NCBI RefSeq assembly: GCF_001405015.1
Contig: NZ_CYZX01000003.1
Coordinates: forward strand, 163,782-227,781
DNA: 64,000 bases
Source of the DNA: Clostridium disporicum
GTDB lineage: Bacteria > Bacillota > Clostridia > Clostridiales > Clostridiaceae
Reading direction: 5' to 3'
Shown: positions 54,364 to 64,000 of the stretch, piece after piece
How the letters are laid out: each line of letters begins with the position of its first letter
Position numbering within the stretch: position 1 is the stretch's first letter
Notes under the pieces: generated by a model
The model's input: only the letters and a program-made list of their open reading frames with translations
Database searches by the model: none
What the model was told of the DNA's origin: nothing
Made by a program: the position numbers and the translations under genes

Positions 54364-55242
54364 TTAAGGATTTATGAAATTATACGCTGCTCCTATTAAA
54401 CCAGCATCATTTTCATGCTTACATTTTTCTATAGTGCATGATACATGCTTCCACCATGGAATTTCATTTAGTGCATTTTGCAATTCTGAAATCAGCTCTT
54501 CCCTTGCACTAACCCCTCCACCTATTAATATTTTTTCAGGGTTTAACATTGATGAAACATTATATATCATCCTTGCTATATTTCCATACCATTCATTAAT
54601 AATAGCTTTAATATTTTCATCTTTTTCTGCTTCTTTAAAAATATCTGAACCTAAAACTTTTTCCGTATCACTTATCTTTTTATATTCCTTATACATTTTT
54701 ATAAGAGCCGTCATTGATGAATTTTCATTAAGTTTCTGATAACCCGCTTTATCTTTAGTTATCATATAACAAAACTCTCCACCCTTAAACTGTTTACCTC
54801 TTATTAATTTATTATTTAAATAAATTCCTCCACCTATACCAGTTCCAATAGTTATACAAATGAAGTCTTCACACTCTTTTGCATTTCCACTAAACTTTTC
54901 AGCCAAGGCCACACAGTTTGCATCATTTTCTATCCTAACTTTTAAATTAGTTCTTAATGATAGTTCCTCTTGTAATTTATAACCTTCTATAAATCTTAAA
55001 ACACTACAAACTAATGGAATACCTTCTATATTATTTATAAATCCAGGCATGCTAATTGCTATACCTAAAATATCTTTATGTTCTTTATATAGATTAGCTA
55101 TTTCACAAAGTTCATTTACAAATCCCTCTGCTGTTTTTTGAATAGTCTCCATCTTATTTTTACATAAAACATTACCAGCTTCATCAACTAACCCATACTT
55201 TATAAAAGTTCCACCTACATCTATAGAAATTATTTTTCTCAT
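54364..55242 (-). CDS. ROK-family sugar kinase
   Basis: A 292-residue kinase with the ATP-binding DVGGTFIKYGLVDE, GISMPGF region, active site ENDANCVALAE and GTGIGGGIYL. The zinc-binding CGCGxxGCxE motif of most ROK repressors and glucokinases is absent; this region reads GEFCYMITKDKAGY. ROK kinases without that motif include beta-glucoside kinases. It is the last gene of the operon with the glycosidase and ABC transporter, so it probably phosphorylates the released sugar. Confidence 0.88.
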   Translation of the reverse strand: MRKIISIDVGGTFIKYGLVDEAGNVLCKNKMETIQKTAEGFVNELCEIANLYKEHKDILGIAISMPGFINNIEGIPLVCSVLRFIEGYKLQEELSLRTNLKVRIENDANCVALAEKFSGNAKECEDFICITIGTGIGGGIYLNNKLIRGKQFKGGEFCYMITKDKAGYQKLNENSSMTALIKMYKEYKKISDTEKVLGSDIFKEAEKDENIKAIINEWYGNIARMIYNVSSMLNPEKILIGGGVSAREELISELQNALNEIPWWKHVSCTIEKCKHENDAGLIGAAYNFINP

Positions 55243-55257
55243 TTTTATTACTTCCCT

Positions 55258-57261
55258 TTAATAATTTATCTCCACCATTTGGTGACCATCTACCTTATTT
55301 ACTGTAAATTCTAAAGTTCCATCTACAATATTAAACTTAACCTCTTCATTTTGTGGAACTAACGTAACGCTCTTAGGTGATTTTTCTAAATTCATTTTCA
55401 CCTCTAAATTGTATAGAGGTATTACATCTTCGATTACATCAATTCTTTGACATCTTCTTTCAGGTATATAATGAAGTAAGTGTAGTACATATCTATTTTC
55501 ATTTTCTTGCTCATTTAAAGTACTTATTATAGTGCTAGGTCCATTATGATTAACTAATCTATTTTCTAATAATGTATCTATAGAATTAATAAATAACTTT
55601 TTGCACCAAACTGATCCATAGTTATGATATTGAGAGAATATTTTATGAGCAATATATATTGCATTATCTCCCTTTATAATAGCTGGTCCATATATTTTCC
55701 CACTACTTGGTGCATGTTGATGCGAACAAAAATGTTCTGGTGTTCTATTAAAGTAAGGTTCTATTGAGTTGCATAGTACTTCTCCACCTTCTTCAACAGA
55801 GACTTTAGATGAATCTTCATACATAACATATTCTGTGTTATATAAATCTTTAGCTAATTTACCTTCTGGTATTATAAATGTTGGAGTAAATTCCCCTTTA
55901 CCTTCATATTTTACTTTTAAAGATGGGATATTAAACTCTGTTTTTTCTTCATTTAATCCACCTTCATACACAGCTATTATTTTACCACCATTTTGAATAA
56001 ATTTCTCTATTTTACAACTAAATTCATCATTTACAATAACTCTTTCTTCTGGCAATACTAAAAGTTTGTATTTATTAAAATCCATTGAACTATCAATAAT
56101 ATCAAATTGAAGCGAAGCTTCTTGTAACATTCTAGTTACTCCAGTTATTGAAGGTTTTAATCCAAACGGTCTCTCTGATTTATAGTCTATAAATTCTTCC
56201 GGAGTAAATACTCCTATTTCACAAACTGCTTTTGCATCTTCGCACCAAGGCTCCTTCTTTTCAACTTCACTATAAACCTTACCAATTAAATCATAAACTT
56301 CTTTAGATATTTTTCCATTAGGATCTAATTGATCTCCAATAGAGCACTTTGTATTTTGTGCTAACATGTGGAAACATTCATATTGAAGTGCGGCTAAATT
56401 CTTAAATGAGTGAAAATCTCCCCAATAAGTATGGAATTTTCCTGTCATACCTAAGCAATCTTTACCTAAATTTCTAGCATATCTAACAGTTGTAGGAAAG
56501 TGCATGTATCCCCATCCACCACTTGGTAATGACTCAATTTCAATATGACTATAATTATCTAGTCCATCTTTAAGTTGAGGGCTTATATGGGAGCCATTAT
56601 AGAATATAGTTACATTTTGATTTATCTCTTTAACAAACTGACTCATTTCTCTCTTAAATTCAGTAAGCATCTTTTCAGAGAATTTTAATCTTTCTCCTTT
56701 TATTGTATAGTCAATCCCTAAATCTTCCATACTCTTCTTACAATTTTCACAAGCACATGGCACTACCATAACTATATCGAAGAATAACCCATCACACTCT
56801 GGGAATATTTCTAATATTTCTCTTACATGATTCTTTAAAAATGTTCTGTATTCATTGTTTACACATAAGAACTCATAAAATCCAGGCTTTCCACCTTCAC
56901 CTTTTATGATATTACCATCTATATCTTTAGATACCCATTCTGGATGTTCATCATAAGTGAACTTGTCCCACTGAACTGGTAAATATATTGGCGCCTTAAT
57001 TCCTCTCTCATGACAAGCTTCTATTTGTTCTTTCAACAAATTCTTATTAGCAAGATGTGGATGAACTCTTTCTTTATTAATCTTTGAATCATAATATAAG
57101 TATCCATGATGACATCTAGCAAAGCATGTTATAGAATTAACTCTCGCCTTTTCTAACACTTCACCAAATTCTTCTTTATTAAAATCTTTTCCTATACCCT
57201 CTATTAATGGACTTGTATGAAAATCTAAATGTATTTGTCTGCTTCTTGTCTTATACCCCAT
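55258..57261 (-). CDS. Glycoside hydrolase with GHL6 and GH42M-like domains
   Basis: A 667-residue cytoplasmic protein. The N-terminal TIM barrel (about 5-340) starts QIHLDFHTSP and holds ITCFARCHHGYLYYD and GLFFDIVMV, as in 'hypothetical glycosyl hydrolase 6' proteins. A beta-galactosidase trimerisation-like domain follows (about 345-520), then a C-terminal beta domain. CAZy family GH151 alpha-L-fucosidases have this layout, so a fucosidase or similar exo-enzyme is possible; I cannot confirm it by eye. No signal peptide, so it acts on imported glycans. It lies 34 bases after the ABC permease gene. Confidence 0.7.
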   Translation of the reverse strand: MGYKTRSRQIHLDFHTSPLIEGIGKDFNKEEFGEVLEKARVNSITCFARCHHGYLYYDSKINKERVHPHLANKNLLKEQIEACHERGIKAPIYLPVQWDKFTYDEHPEWVSKDIDGNIIKGEGGKPGFYEFLCVNNEYRTFLKNHVREILEIFPECDGLFFDIVMVVPCACENCKKSMEDLGIDYTIKGERLKFSEKMLTEFKREMSQFVKEINQNVTIFYNGSHISPQLKDGLDNYSHIEIESLPSGGWGYMHFPTTVRYARNLGKDCLGMTGKFHTYWGDFHSFKNLAALQYECFHMLAQNTKCSIGDQLDPNGKISKEVYDLIGKVYSEVEKKEPWCEDAKAVCEIGVFTPEEFIDYKSERPFGLKPSITGVTRMLQEASLQFDIIDSSMDFNKYKLLVLPEERVIVNDEFSCKIEKFIQNGGKIIAVYEGGLNEEKTEFNIPSLKVKYEGKGEFTPTFIIPEGKLAKDLYNTEYVMYEDSSKVSVEEGGEVLCNSIEPYFNRTPEHFCSHQHAPSSGKIYGPAIIKGDNAIYIAHKIFSQYHNYGSVWCKKLFINSIDTLLENRLVNHNGPSTIISTLNEQENENRYVLHLLHYIPERRCQRIDVIEDVIPLYNLEVKMNLEKSPKSVTLVPQNEEVKFNIVDGTLEFTVNKVDGHQMVEINY

Positions 57262-57295
57262 ATTAATTCTCCTCTAATCTTAAACATATAATAAT

Positions 57296-58132
57296 TTATC
57301 CTTTTACTGCTCCTGATGTAATACCTTTTTCCACATGCTTTTGACATAATACATATATAATTATTATCGGTATTATAAACATACTTATAGCTGCAAATAT
57401 TGCTCCTTTATCAGATGAATATCTTCCGTTCAAACTCATAAGCGCAACTGAAATGGTATATTTAGTTTTATCAGTTAAGAACATAAGTCCAAATATAAAT
57501 TCATTATAAACTGACATAAAAGTAAATATTGATATTGTTGCTGCAGCTGGTTTAGCAAGCGGAAGTAATATTCCAAATACTAATCTTAATCGTCCACATC
57601 CATCTATTATTGCTGCTTCATCTATTTCTTTACTTATTCCTCTCATATATCCTGACATCATAAATATAGCAAATGGTAATTGAAACGTTGCATATAAAAA
57701 GATAAGTGGTATAAGTTGATTTTTAAATCCATATCTATTTATAATATCTGCAATAGGAATTAATGTTGTATGCATTGGAATAGTTAATCCAATTACGAAG
57801 TATGTTAAAAGTAAATTTCTAAGCTTAAATCCTGTTCTTGTTATTACATAAGCAACTAAAGTAGTAAGTATCACTACCAAAATTGTCGTTGAAATAGCTA
57901 AGAAAAATGAATTAAATATAGCTGATACTATATCAGCTTTGCCAAGAGCGGTTTCATAGTTAAAGAAACTTATAGTTTCAGGAAGAGCAAAAGAATTACT
58001 ATATATGTCATTAGTATCTTTAAATGATGACATCAATGTGAATATTAATGGAGCAACACTAAATATAGCCCATAATATAGCACAAGCATACATGCAAATT
58101 TTTATTATTTTATTCTCTTTATTTTGTAGCAT
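57296..58132 (-). CDS. Sugar ABC transporter permease, MalG type
   Basis: A 278-residue membrane protein with six spans and the coupling motif EIDEAAIIDGCGRLRLV (EAA loop, residues about 168-184). It is the inner permease partner of the MalF-type product encoded 14 bases upstream. No ATPase gene is in the operon, so it probably uses a shared MsmX-type ATPase encoded elsewhere. Confidence 0.92.
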   Translation of the reverse strand: MLQNKENKIIKICMYACAILWAIFSVAPLIFTLMSSFKDTNDIYSNSFALPETISFFNYETALGKADIVSAIFNSFFLAISTTILVVILTTLVAYVITRTGFKLRNLLLTYFVIGLTIPMHTTLIPIADIINRYGFKNQLIPLIFLYATFQLPFAIFMMSGYMRGISKEIDEAAIIDGCGRLRLVFGILLPLAKPAAATISIFTFMSVYNEFIFGLMFLTDKTKYTISVALMSLNGRYSSDKGAIFAAISMFIIPIIIIYVLCQKHVEKGITSGAVKG

Positions 58133-58146
58133 TTTATTACTCCTTT

Positions 58147-59133
58147 CTATTCATCGCTGCCTTTAAATACTTTATTTACTATTAATGTACAAATTACTGC
58201 TGCTATTAATATTAACATCCCTATAGAGCTACCATATCCAAAGTTATTATATTTAAACGCTTGATCATATAATAATGTTACTGGAACATCTGTAGCTCCC
58301 CCTGGTCCTCCACCAGTCATAATAAAGATAATATCAAATACTTTGAAAGAACCTACTATCGCTAATACTGAGAATATCTTAAAGCTTTCTTTCATTAATG
58401 GTAAAACTATGTGTATTTGCTCTTTAAAGCCATTAGCTCCATCGATTTTAGCAGCTTCTATTAATTCTTCTGGAATATTAGTTAATCCAGCCACAAAAAT
58501 AAGCATATTATATCCTATAAATATCCATGCATTAACTAAAGCAACTGTTAAAATTGCAAGTTTTGGATTACCTAACCAGTCTTGCTGTGCTGCTCCCATT
58601 CCTATTTTCATTAAAAGTGTATTTAGAGCTCCACCAGATTTATATAATATTAATGTCCACATTAACCCTGTAGCTGCTGTTGGTAATATTGATGGCAAGA
58701 AATATACTGTCTTAAAAAATCTCTTTCCATTTATATATTTACTACTAACTAGCAATGCTAAAAGATACGCAAATGGCATTATTACTAAAAAGCTTACCAG
58801 CATAAATACCCCTACGTTTTTTAATGCACTATAAAACGCTGGATCTTTGAATATATTTATAAAGTTATCTAAACCTACAAATTTCTTTTCAATAAGTGGA
58901 ATACCATTCCATTTTACAAAAGATAAGTATAATGACTTAACTACTGATGATATATAAAAAAATGTATATATAGCAACCGCCGGTAGCACAAATAGTGTGC
59001 ATACTATATTTTCTTTTATCATTTTCTTAATCTTAGATTTTTTTCGTATATTATTAGGTACTGGATTAAGGCTTTTTTTACTTCTTATTTCAATTTCATC
59101 TATTTCAACTTCTGCTGTAGCTGAATTTTTCAT
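58147..59133 (-). CDS. Sugar ABC transporter permease, MalF type
   Basis: A 328-residue membrane protein with a charged 35-residue N-terminal extension, six spans, and the EAA loop ELIEAAKIDGANGFKEQ. It forms the channel with the MalG-type permease. A hairpin at 59173-59194 separates it from the binding-protein gene. Confidence 0.92.
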   Translation of the reverse strand: MKNSATAEVEIDEIEIRSKKSLNPVPNNIRKKSKIKKMIKENIVCTLFVLPAVAIYTFFYISSVVKSLYLSFVKWNGIPLIEKKFVGLDNFINIFKDPAFYSALKNVGVFMLVSFLVIMPFAYLLALLVSSKYINGKRFFKTVYFLPSILPTAATGLMWTLILYKSGGALNTLLMKIGMGAAQQDWLGNPKLAILTVALVNAWIFIGYNMLIFVAGLTNIPEELIEAAKIDGANGFKEQIHIVLPLMKESFKIFSVLAIVGSFKVFDIIFIMTGGGPGGATDVPVTLLYDQAFKYNNFGYGSSIGMLILIAAVICTLIVNKVFKGSDE

Positions 59134-59172
59134 TTTATTTTAACCTCCTTTAATTCCCGTATTAATTAAAGT

Positions 59173-59194
59173 GAGCCGCAAAATTCTGCGGCTC
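59173..59194 (-). terminator. Hairpin between the binding-protein and permease genes
   Basis: A GC-rich 8-bp stem (GAGCCGCA/TGCGGCTC) with a 6-base loop lies 35 bases past the binding-protein stop codon. There is little T-run after it, so it more likely stabilises the upstream mRNA end or slows polymerase than fully stops it. This is a common way to make more binding protein than permease. Confidence 0.6.
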
Positions 59195-59228
59195 TTATAT
59201 TAAATACCACAACTTCTATTTAATATTT

Positions 59229-60536
59229 TTATTCCATATCAGTTACTTTCTGAATTCTAGCTAAAGTATCATCTACACTAGTTCCTGCAAACATACCTTG
59301 AATAGCATCTCTTATTTCTTCCCTTAATTGTGCTTTAGCAGCATAATCACCTGGCTCTAATTTAGCTTCATTAACATCTGTAAATGCAGCTTGGAATTCT
59401 TTAGCTATTGGAGTTATATCATCAATTTCTTTCATTGTTGTTACTGGATAAATTCCACCTTTAGATAAAGCTTGAGACTCATTGTACGCTTCTTCATCAG
59501 TTAAATACTTTAATAACTTTATTGAAGCTTGTAATCTTTCTTCCCCGTTAGTAGCAGATAAACTAAATCCTTCTGAAGTACCTGAGTGCCAATTATTCTT
59601 ATTTTCTGGATATTTTTCAAAGTAAGGGAATGCTATAAATCCAACTCTTTCTGGATTATCAGAATCATTTACTTGATTCATGAACCAAGAACCATTTAAA
59701 TGCATTGGAGTATCTCCATTTAAAAATAAAGATTGTTCTCCACTTGAATCTAGAGTAGTTATATTTTCTCCTAAATACCCTTTTTCTCTCCATGAATTCA
59801 TTAATTCAAATACTTCCTTCATAGCTGTATCATTCCATTTAGTTTCACCATCTATAATTGATTTTGTATAATCAAATCCATCTCTCTTTAAAACTAAATT
59901 AGCTAAAAGGTGAGCTCCTCTAAAATTATCTTTATCACCTAAAGCAAATGGTGTAATTCCCTTTGCTAAGAATTCATCACATACTTTTTCAAATTCTTCT
60001 ATAGTTGTAGGTGGTTCTAATCCATTTTCTTCAAATAATTCTTTATTATAATAAAGTCCTGTAGCAAAACATGAAAATGGAACCCCATAATATCCTTCTA
60101 CGCCTTCATACTTCAAAGCATCCAACATACTTTCTATATACTTGTCTCCCCATACAGTATCTTCTTCAGCAACTTTACTTAAATCATAAAATAATCCACT
60201 TTCAACATATTCTTTAAATTGTGTTCCTCCATAATTTACAAATACATCTGGTGCATCCCCTGTTGCTATTGATGTCTTAAACATATTATTGTATGTTGAT
60301 TCATCACCTATAGCTTCATGCTCAACAATGATATTAGTATTTTCAGCCATAAATTCTTCAATTCTTTTGTTAATAGTTATATCATCTGGCCCTTGGTCAC
60401 TACTATATCTAGATAGCATCTTTATAGTTATTGTTCCTCCCTCTTCAGTTGTACTGTTTGCACTGCTACTTCCACAACCAACTAATGAAGTCATAGTCAT
60501 TGTTGCTAGAAGTAATCCTATAATTTTTTTTCTCAT
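59229..60536 (-). CDS. Sugar-binding lipoprotein of the ABC transporter
   Basis: A 435-residue family 1 solute-binding protein. The lipobox is SLVGC (Cys near residue 21), and the body has the usual features of oligosaccharide binders (PDVFVNYGGTQF, GVPFSCFATGLYYNKELF). The start is the ATG at 60536, five bases after GGGGGAGAGG. It is the first gene of the transporter-glycosidase-kinase operon and diverges from the YesM-type kinase gene, which probably controls it. Confidence 0.92.
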   Translation of the reverse strand: MRKKIIGLLLATMTMTSLVGCGSSSANSTTEEGGTITIKMLSRYSSDQGPDDITINKRIEEFMAENTNIIVEHEAIGDESTYNNMFKTSIATGDAPDVFVNYGGTQFKEYVESGLFYDLSKVAEEDTVWGDKYIESMLDALKYEGVEGYYGVPFSCFATGLYYNKELFEENGLEPPTTIEEFEKVCDEFLAKGITPFALGDKDNFRGAHLLANLVLKRDGFDYTKSIIDGETKWNDTAMKEVFELMNSWREKGYLGENITTLDSSGEQSLFLNGDTPMHLNGSWFMNQVNDSDNPERVGFIAFPYFEKYPENKNNWHSGTSEGFSLSATNGEERLQASIKLLKYLTDEEAYNESQALSKGGIYPVTTMKEIDDITPIAKEFQAAFTDVNEAKLEPGDYAAKAQLREEIRDAIQGMFAGTSVDDTLARIQKVTDME

Positions 60537-60637
60537 AAAATCCTCTCCCCCATCTTTCATTTTTTCTAATTCTATGTTAACATTTACATTATTGGTATAA
60601 AATGTATTTTCTTTAGAATTTATTTGGAGTATATTTT

Positions 60638-62389
60638 ATGGATATTAATTTTTTTAACTTTAAATCTATTAAAGATAAAGTGTTCTATTTCTCATTCTTA
60701 GTAACTTTATCAATTATCTTACTACTTATTTTTATTGCATATTTCATTACTTACAATAATATAAAAAATACCTCTATCTCTAGAGAGTTAGATACATTAG
60801 AACTTATAGCGAATCAAACTGACTTGGTCTTAAATTCTGCTGAATCAAGTTCAACTGGAATTATTATTGATTCAGATGTTCAAAATATACTAACTAATTC
60901 CAGTGTAAACAACATTTATCCTACCCCTAAAGATGTGTTAAAAGTTCAAAGAGCTATAGATAATAGTATGTATAAAGAATCTGTTATATCTGGAGTCATA
61001 CTACACTCTACAAATAACTTTACTTTTCAGACAAACAGTAAACTTATTAGCTTTGCTAATTATAATATGGAGTTTAATAAATGGTATGGTGGAATTTCAA
61101 ACATAGCAGGAAATCCTTATCTATATACAATAAAACAGATATTTAATATGAATACCGGAAAACTAATTGGTTACTTAGAAGTCTTTGTTGATGAAAGTAC
61201 TTTGTCAGCAAATTATACTAACACTAAATATAATAAATTCATTAATTTTTTTCTCATTAATAACGATGGAGTAATTACTTCATCTTCTAATCAAAATGAA
61301 GTTTCTGATAACATTTTTAAACTTAGAAAAAATTTAGAATTTGCTACTTCAAATGATCCTATAAAAATAATAGAAAATAGAAAAGAGGATAAATTAACTC
61401 TTATGCTATATCATAGTAACTTAGATTGGAACATAGTTGCTGATATATACTTAAAAGATTTAATTAAAAATAAAGAAGCACTTATTTTATCTCTAATTAT
61501 TTTATCCTTAATAGCTTTATTATTATCTTATGTTCTTTCTAAGACTATTGCTAAATCAATTATACAGCCAATTAACAACTTATCTTTAGCTATAAATCAA
61601 GTTGAAAAAGGCAATTGGTCAACAGAGATAGATATTTTATCTGATGATGAAATAGGATTACTTTCAAAAAAATTTAACAATCTAATCTTTTACATAAAAA
61701 ACCTGCTAGATACAATAACCCTTGAACAAATAAAAAAGAAAGAATTTGAATTTGAATTAATTCAATTACAAATAAAACCACACTTTTTATATAATTCACT
61801 AGAAAATATTTCAGCTTTAGTTGAACTTGAAAGGAATGATGAAGCTGTAGATATGATCTTAAACCTCTCTACTTTCTATCGAGGGGCATTAAGCAAAGGG
61901 AATAACATTATTTCAATAAAGGACGAGCTTTCTCTAACAGAAAGTTACTTAAAAATCATGAAGTTACGATACTATGATGTTTTTGATTATGAAATATTTA
62001 GTGATTATAATTTAGAACAGTTCTCTTGTCCAAAGCTTTTAATTCAACCTTTAGTAGAAAATGCTATATATCACGGCCTAAAAAATTATGATGATACAGG
62101 CAAAGTAATTATTTGTATTGAATCTTTTAATAAGGAACTTAAAATTACCATCGAGGATACTGGTATAGGAATGACAGAAGATGAATTGCAAAAAGTAATT
62201 ACTGGTAACATCTCCTCTTCGGCAAAAGGTGGATTTGCCGTAAAAAATACCATAGAGCGTTTAAAGTTGTTTTATCATAATAACTGTATTTTTAATATAA
62301 AAAGTCAAAAAAACATTGGAACTACTATTACTATAGTAATACCAGCAATAAAAAAGGAGGTATACAGCGATGAATATACTTTTAGTTGA
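60638..62389 (+). CDS. YesM-type sensor histidine kinase
   Basis: A 583-residue membrane sensor with two spans (about 17-38 and 282-302), an extracytoplasmic sensing domain between them, a HAMP segment (about 305-355), and a LytS/YesM-type kinase core. The phosphorylated His is in KPHFLYNSLE, and ATP-binding motifs are LVENAIYHG and DTGIGM. YesM/YesN pairs respond to extracellular oligosaccharides. It overlaps the response regulator gene by 20 bases, so the two are translated together. Confidence 0.93.
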   Translation: MDINFFNFKSIKDKVFYFSFLVTLSIILLLIFIAYFITYNNIKNTSISRELDTLELIANQTDLVLNSAESSSTGIIIDSDVQNILTNSSVNNIYPTPKDVLKVQRAIDNSMYKESVISGVILHSTNNFTFQTNSKLISFANYNMEFNKWYGGISNIAGNPYLYTIKQIFNMNTGKLIGYLEVFVDESTLSANYTNTKYNKFINFFLINNDGVITSSSNQNEVSDNIFKLRKNLEFATSNDPIKIIENRKEDKLTLMLYHSNLDWNIVADIYLKDLIKNKEALILSLIILSLIALLLSYVLSKTIAKSIIQPINNLSLAINQVEKGNWSTEIDILSDDEIGLLSKKFNNLIFYIKNLLDTITLEQIKKKEFEFELIQLQIKPHFLYNSLENISALVELERNDEAVDMILNLSTFYRGALSKGNNIISIKDELSLTESYLKIMKLRYYDVFDYEIFSDYNLEQFSCPKLLIQPLVENAIYHGLKNYDDTGKVIICIESFNKELKITIEDTGIGMTEDELQKVITGNISSSAKGGFAVKNTIERLKLFYHNNCIFNIKSQKNIGTTITIVIPAIKKEVYSDEYTFS

Positions 62390-63854
62390 TGATGAATATC
62401 TTATTAGAGCAAAGCTTTTAAAATACTTAAAAGATAGTACATTTAAATTTAACAATATTTATGAGGCTTCTGACGGATTAGAAGCACTAGAAATTATTAG
62501 AACCAATTCTATTGATATTGCAATAATTGATATACATATGCCTAAGATTACAGGTATTGAACTTCTTCAAACTTTAAGATCTGAATTATATAAAACTAAC
62601 ATAATATTTCTTTCCGGTTTTGAAAAGTTCGAATATGCTAGACAAGCTATTAAATATAACACCGTCGAGTATTTACTTAAACCTGTAAAAAAATCTGATC
62701 TATATAATGCTATAGAAAAGTGTATATCATTAATAGAAAAGTCAGATCAGAATTTAGTGGCTATCCATGAATTAGAGGAAAAATCCAAATATCAATATAT
62801 AGTAGATTCTATTTATAATGATCTAGACATAAAAAATTCTCCACTTACTATCACTGATAATAACTATATTTTTATATCAGTAGAATTATTTCATGAATCT
62901 TATCTAAACAAACTATATAGCTTTTTAGAAAATAATTTTGAAACTTTTGATGTTATATATGGTCTTTCTAAAAAAAATAAAATATTACTTGTTAACTGCA
63001 TATATTCGGATAATATAAAAGCTAGATTTAACTCTCTTATTGAAAACAAAATATTATCATATTGCTATTTTAATAAAGACTCCAAAGATATAAAAAAATT
63101 AAAAGATTCTTTCTTTGAATGTATTACACTATTTCCTGCTAAGATTTTTTTTGATAAATTTTCAATATTTACTTTTAATGATATCAAATACAAAGCTTGT
63201 ACACTTCCAAATACCCTTAAGCTTGACTTTGAGCTATTAGCTCGTTCTAACACATCAAATAATTTAGTAAATACTTTTGAATTTTATATAGATAAAGTCA
63301 GTGATATTAAAGACATATATGCTCTTAAATTATTAGTGAATTGCTTTTTATCATCTATCGAAGATGTCTTTTTAGAAGGTAATGGTGAATATTTATCTCT
63401 AATAAATCTTGACCATCTTATAACTAATTTACTATATACTAGTAAAGATTTAAATTCTATTAAAAGCTATTGTTATAATTGTTATGACAGATTATCAAAA
63501 GAAAAGTCTACAACTAGGAATAATAAAAATTCAATATCATCAAAAACTATAATAAAAGTTAAAGAATATATAGACCAAAATTATTATTCTGATAATATAA
63601 ACTTAGATTACTTATCATCTCATTTTTATATTAATAGCTGTCATTTGAGTTCTACATTTAAGAAAATTATTGGTGAAAGCCTAGTAGAATATATAACTAA
63701 AAAACGTATAACAGAAGCTAAATCTCTCCTTAAAAATGATGATATAAAGCTTTCGGAAGTAGCTGAAAAAGTAGGATATAAAGATTACTACTACTTTAGT
63801 AAGTTATTTAAAAAGCATGTTGGAGTATCACCACTTAAATATAAACAAACATAA
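62370..63854 (+). CDS. YesN-type response regulator with AraC DNA-binding domain
   Basis: A 494-residue protein. The N-terminal receiver domain (about 1-118) has the acidic pair DDE at 6-8 and the phospho-acceptor Asp in IIDIHMP. A long poorly conserved middle follows (about 130-380), then a C-terminal AraC double helix-turn-helix (about 395-494, ending FSKLFKKHVGVSPLKYKQ). AAGGAGG precedes the start within the kinase gene. The likely target is the divergent ABC transporter operon. Confidence 0.93.
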   Translation: MNILLVDDEYLIRAKLLKYLKDSTFKFNNIYEASDGLEALEIIRTNSIDIAIIDIHMPKITGIELLQTLRSELYKTNIIFLSGFEKFEYARQAIKYNTVEYLLKPVKKSDLYNAIEKCISLIEKSDQNLVAIHELEEKSKYQYIVDSIYNDLDIKNSPLTITDNNYIFISVELFHESYLNKLYSFLENNFETFDVIYGLSKKNKILLVNCIYSDNIKARFNSLIENKILSYCYFNKDSKDIKKLKDSFFECITLFPAKIFFDKFSIFTFNDIKYKACTLPNTLKLDFELLARSNTSNNLVNTFEFYIDKVSDIKDIYALKLLVNCFLSSIEDVFLEGNGEYLSLINLDHLITNLLYTSKDLNSIKSYCYNCYDRLSKEKSTTRNNKNSISSKTIIKVKEYIDQNYYSDNINLDYLSSHFYINSCHLSSTFKKIIGESLVEYITKKRITEAKSLLKNDDIKLSEVAEKVGYKDYYYFSKLFKKHVGVSPLKYKQT

Positions 63855-63875
63855 ATATCTAAATACTAAAATAGG

Positions 63876-63930
63876 GGCTGTCTCTGAAATGATTTTTAAA
63901 ATCATTTCAGTAGACGGTCTTTTTATTTTT
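63876..63930 (+). terminator. Terminator after the two-component pair
   Basis: A long stem (CTGAAATGATTTT/AAATCATTTCAG extended by GGCTGTCT/AGACGGTC) is followed by TTTTTATTTTTTATT. Confidence 0.92.
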
Positions 63931-63974
63931 TATTCATATATTTATATGAAATTATTTCTAAATGAACAAGTTTT

Positions 63975-63994
63975 TTGACACGACAAATAGGAGG
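63975..63994 (+). promoter_or_regulatory. Ribosome binding site of a gene beyond the window edge
   Basis: AGGAGG at 63989-63994 is six bases from the end of the window, so a plus-strand start codon probably lies just outside. A TTGACA at 63975-63980 looks like a -35 element but has no room for a -10 before the ribosome binding site. Confidence 0.5.
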
Positions 63995-64000
63995 TTATAA

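Noticed and set aside
58343..58834. A 163-codon plus-strand reading frame inside the MalF-type permease gene
   Set aside because: It is wholly antisense to a well-supported permease, with no ribosome binding site or family motif.

Overview
The window is a 64 kb piece of a very AT-rich chromosome. The gene content and signals point to Clostridium in the narrow sense: a Thr T-box leader ahead of thrS, AGGAGG-type ribosome binding sites, class I hybrid-cluster proteins, BlaI/BlaR1, PhnCDE and YesM/YesN families, no respiratory genes, and U-tailed hairpins after most transcription units. The species cannot be fixed from the sequence alone. I saw no rRNA, tRNA, CRISPR array, prophage, transposase or origin. 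Most genes lie on the minus strand.

Layout. 0.1-4.8 kb: a secreted LxxG-repeat protein translationally coupled to an MMPL/RND transporter. 5-9.3 kb: NudC-like Nudix hydrolase, Cof-type phosphatase, a small secreted protein, and a Pit phosphate transporter with its PhoU-like partner. 9.4-13.3 kb: a LysR regulator divergent from a CofE-like protein, then a COG2509-type flavoprotein under a purine riboswitch. 13.5-17.7 kb: GreA-like factor, thioredoxin-like protein, TalC-type transaldolase, and thrS behind a Thr T-box. 17.8-21.8 kb: an MBL-fold lipoprotein, and an AraC regulator divergent from an extracytoplasmic flavoprotein reductase that carries covalent FMN. 21.9-25.7 kb: an RpiR regulator-rpiA-aldo/keto reductase operon with tandem operators, then a FliB-like protein. 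26-35.4 kb: a propeller sensor kinase, PAP2 phosphatase, a frameshifted esterase with an AraC regulator, BlaI with a deleted BlaR1, a free-standing toxin-type deaminase, and a Crp/Fnr regulator. 35.6-42.8 kb: a GH13 glucosidase, a cytoplasmic 5'-nucleotidase, and phnDCEE. 43-48 kb: two hybrid-cluster proteins around a hemerythrin-cupin-DUF1858 operon. 48-54 kb: a second 5'-nucleotidase with an RNase J-like MBL protein, two alpha/beta hydrolases and a maltose O-acetyltransferase type protein. 54.4-63.9 kb: a glycan-use locus with ROK kinase, GHL6/GH42M-type glycosidase, sugar ABC transporter, and a divergent YesM/YesN two-component pair.

Working together. Several units are self-contained regulator-plus-effector modules: RpiR with pentose genes, BlaI with its operator pair, LysR with the CofE-like gene, AraC with the flavoreductase, YesMN with the sugar transporter. 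The nitrosative/oxidative stress cluster carries two matching GTAAC-N4-GTTAC dyads. A Crp/Fnr protein elsewhere in the window is a candidate HcpR for these sites. The best candidates for undescribed biology are the lone deaminase-fold protein, the flavoreductase whose fumarate-reductase active-site residues are replaced, the purine-riboswitch-controlled flavoprotein, and the paired nucleotidase/PhnCDE/RNase J-like genes.
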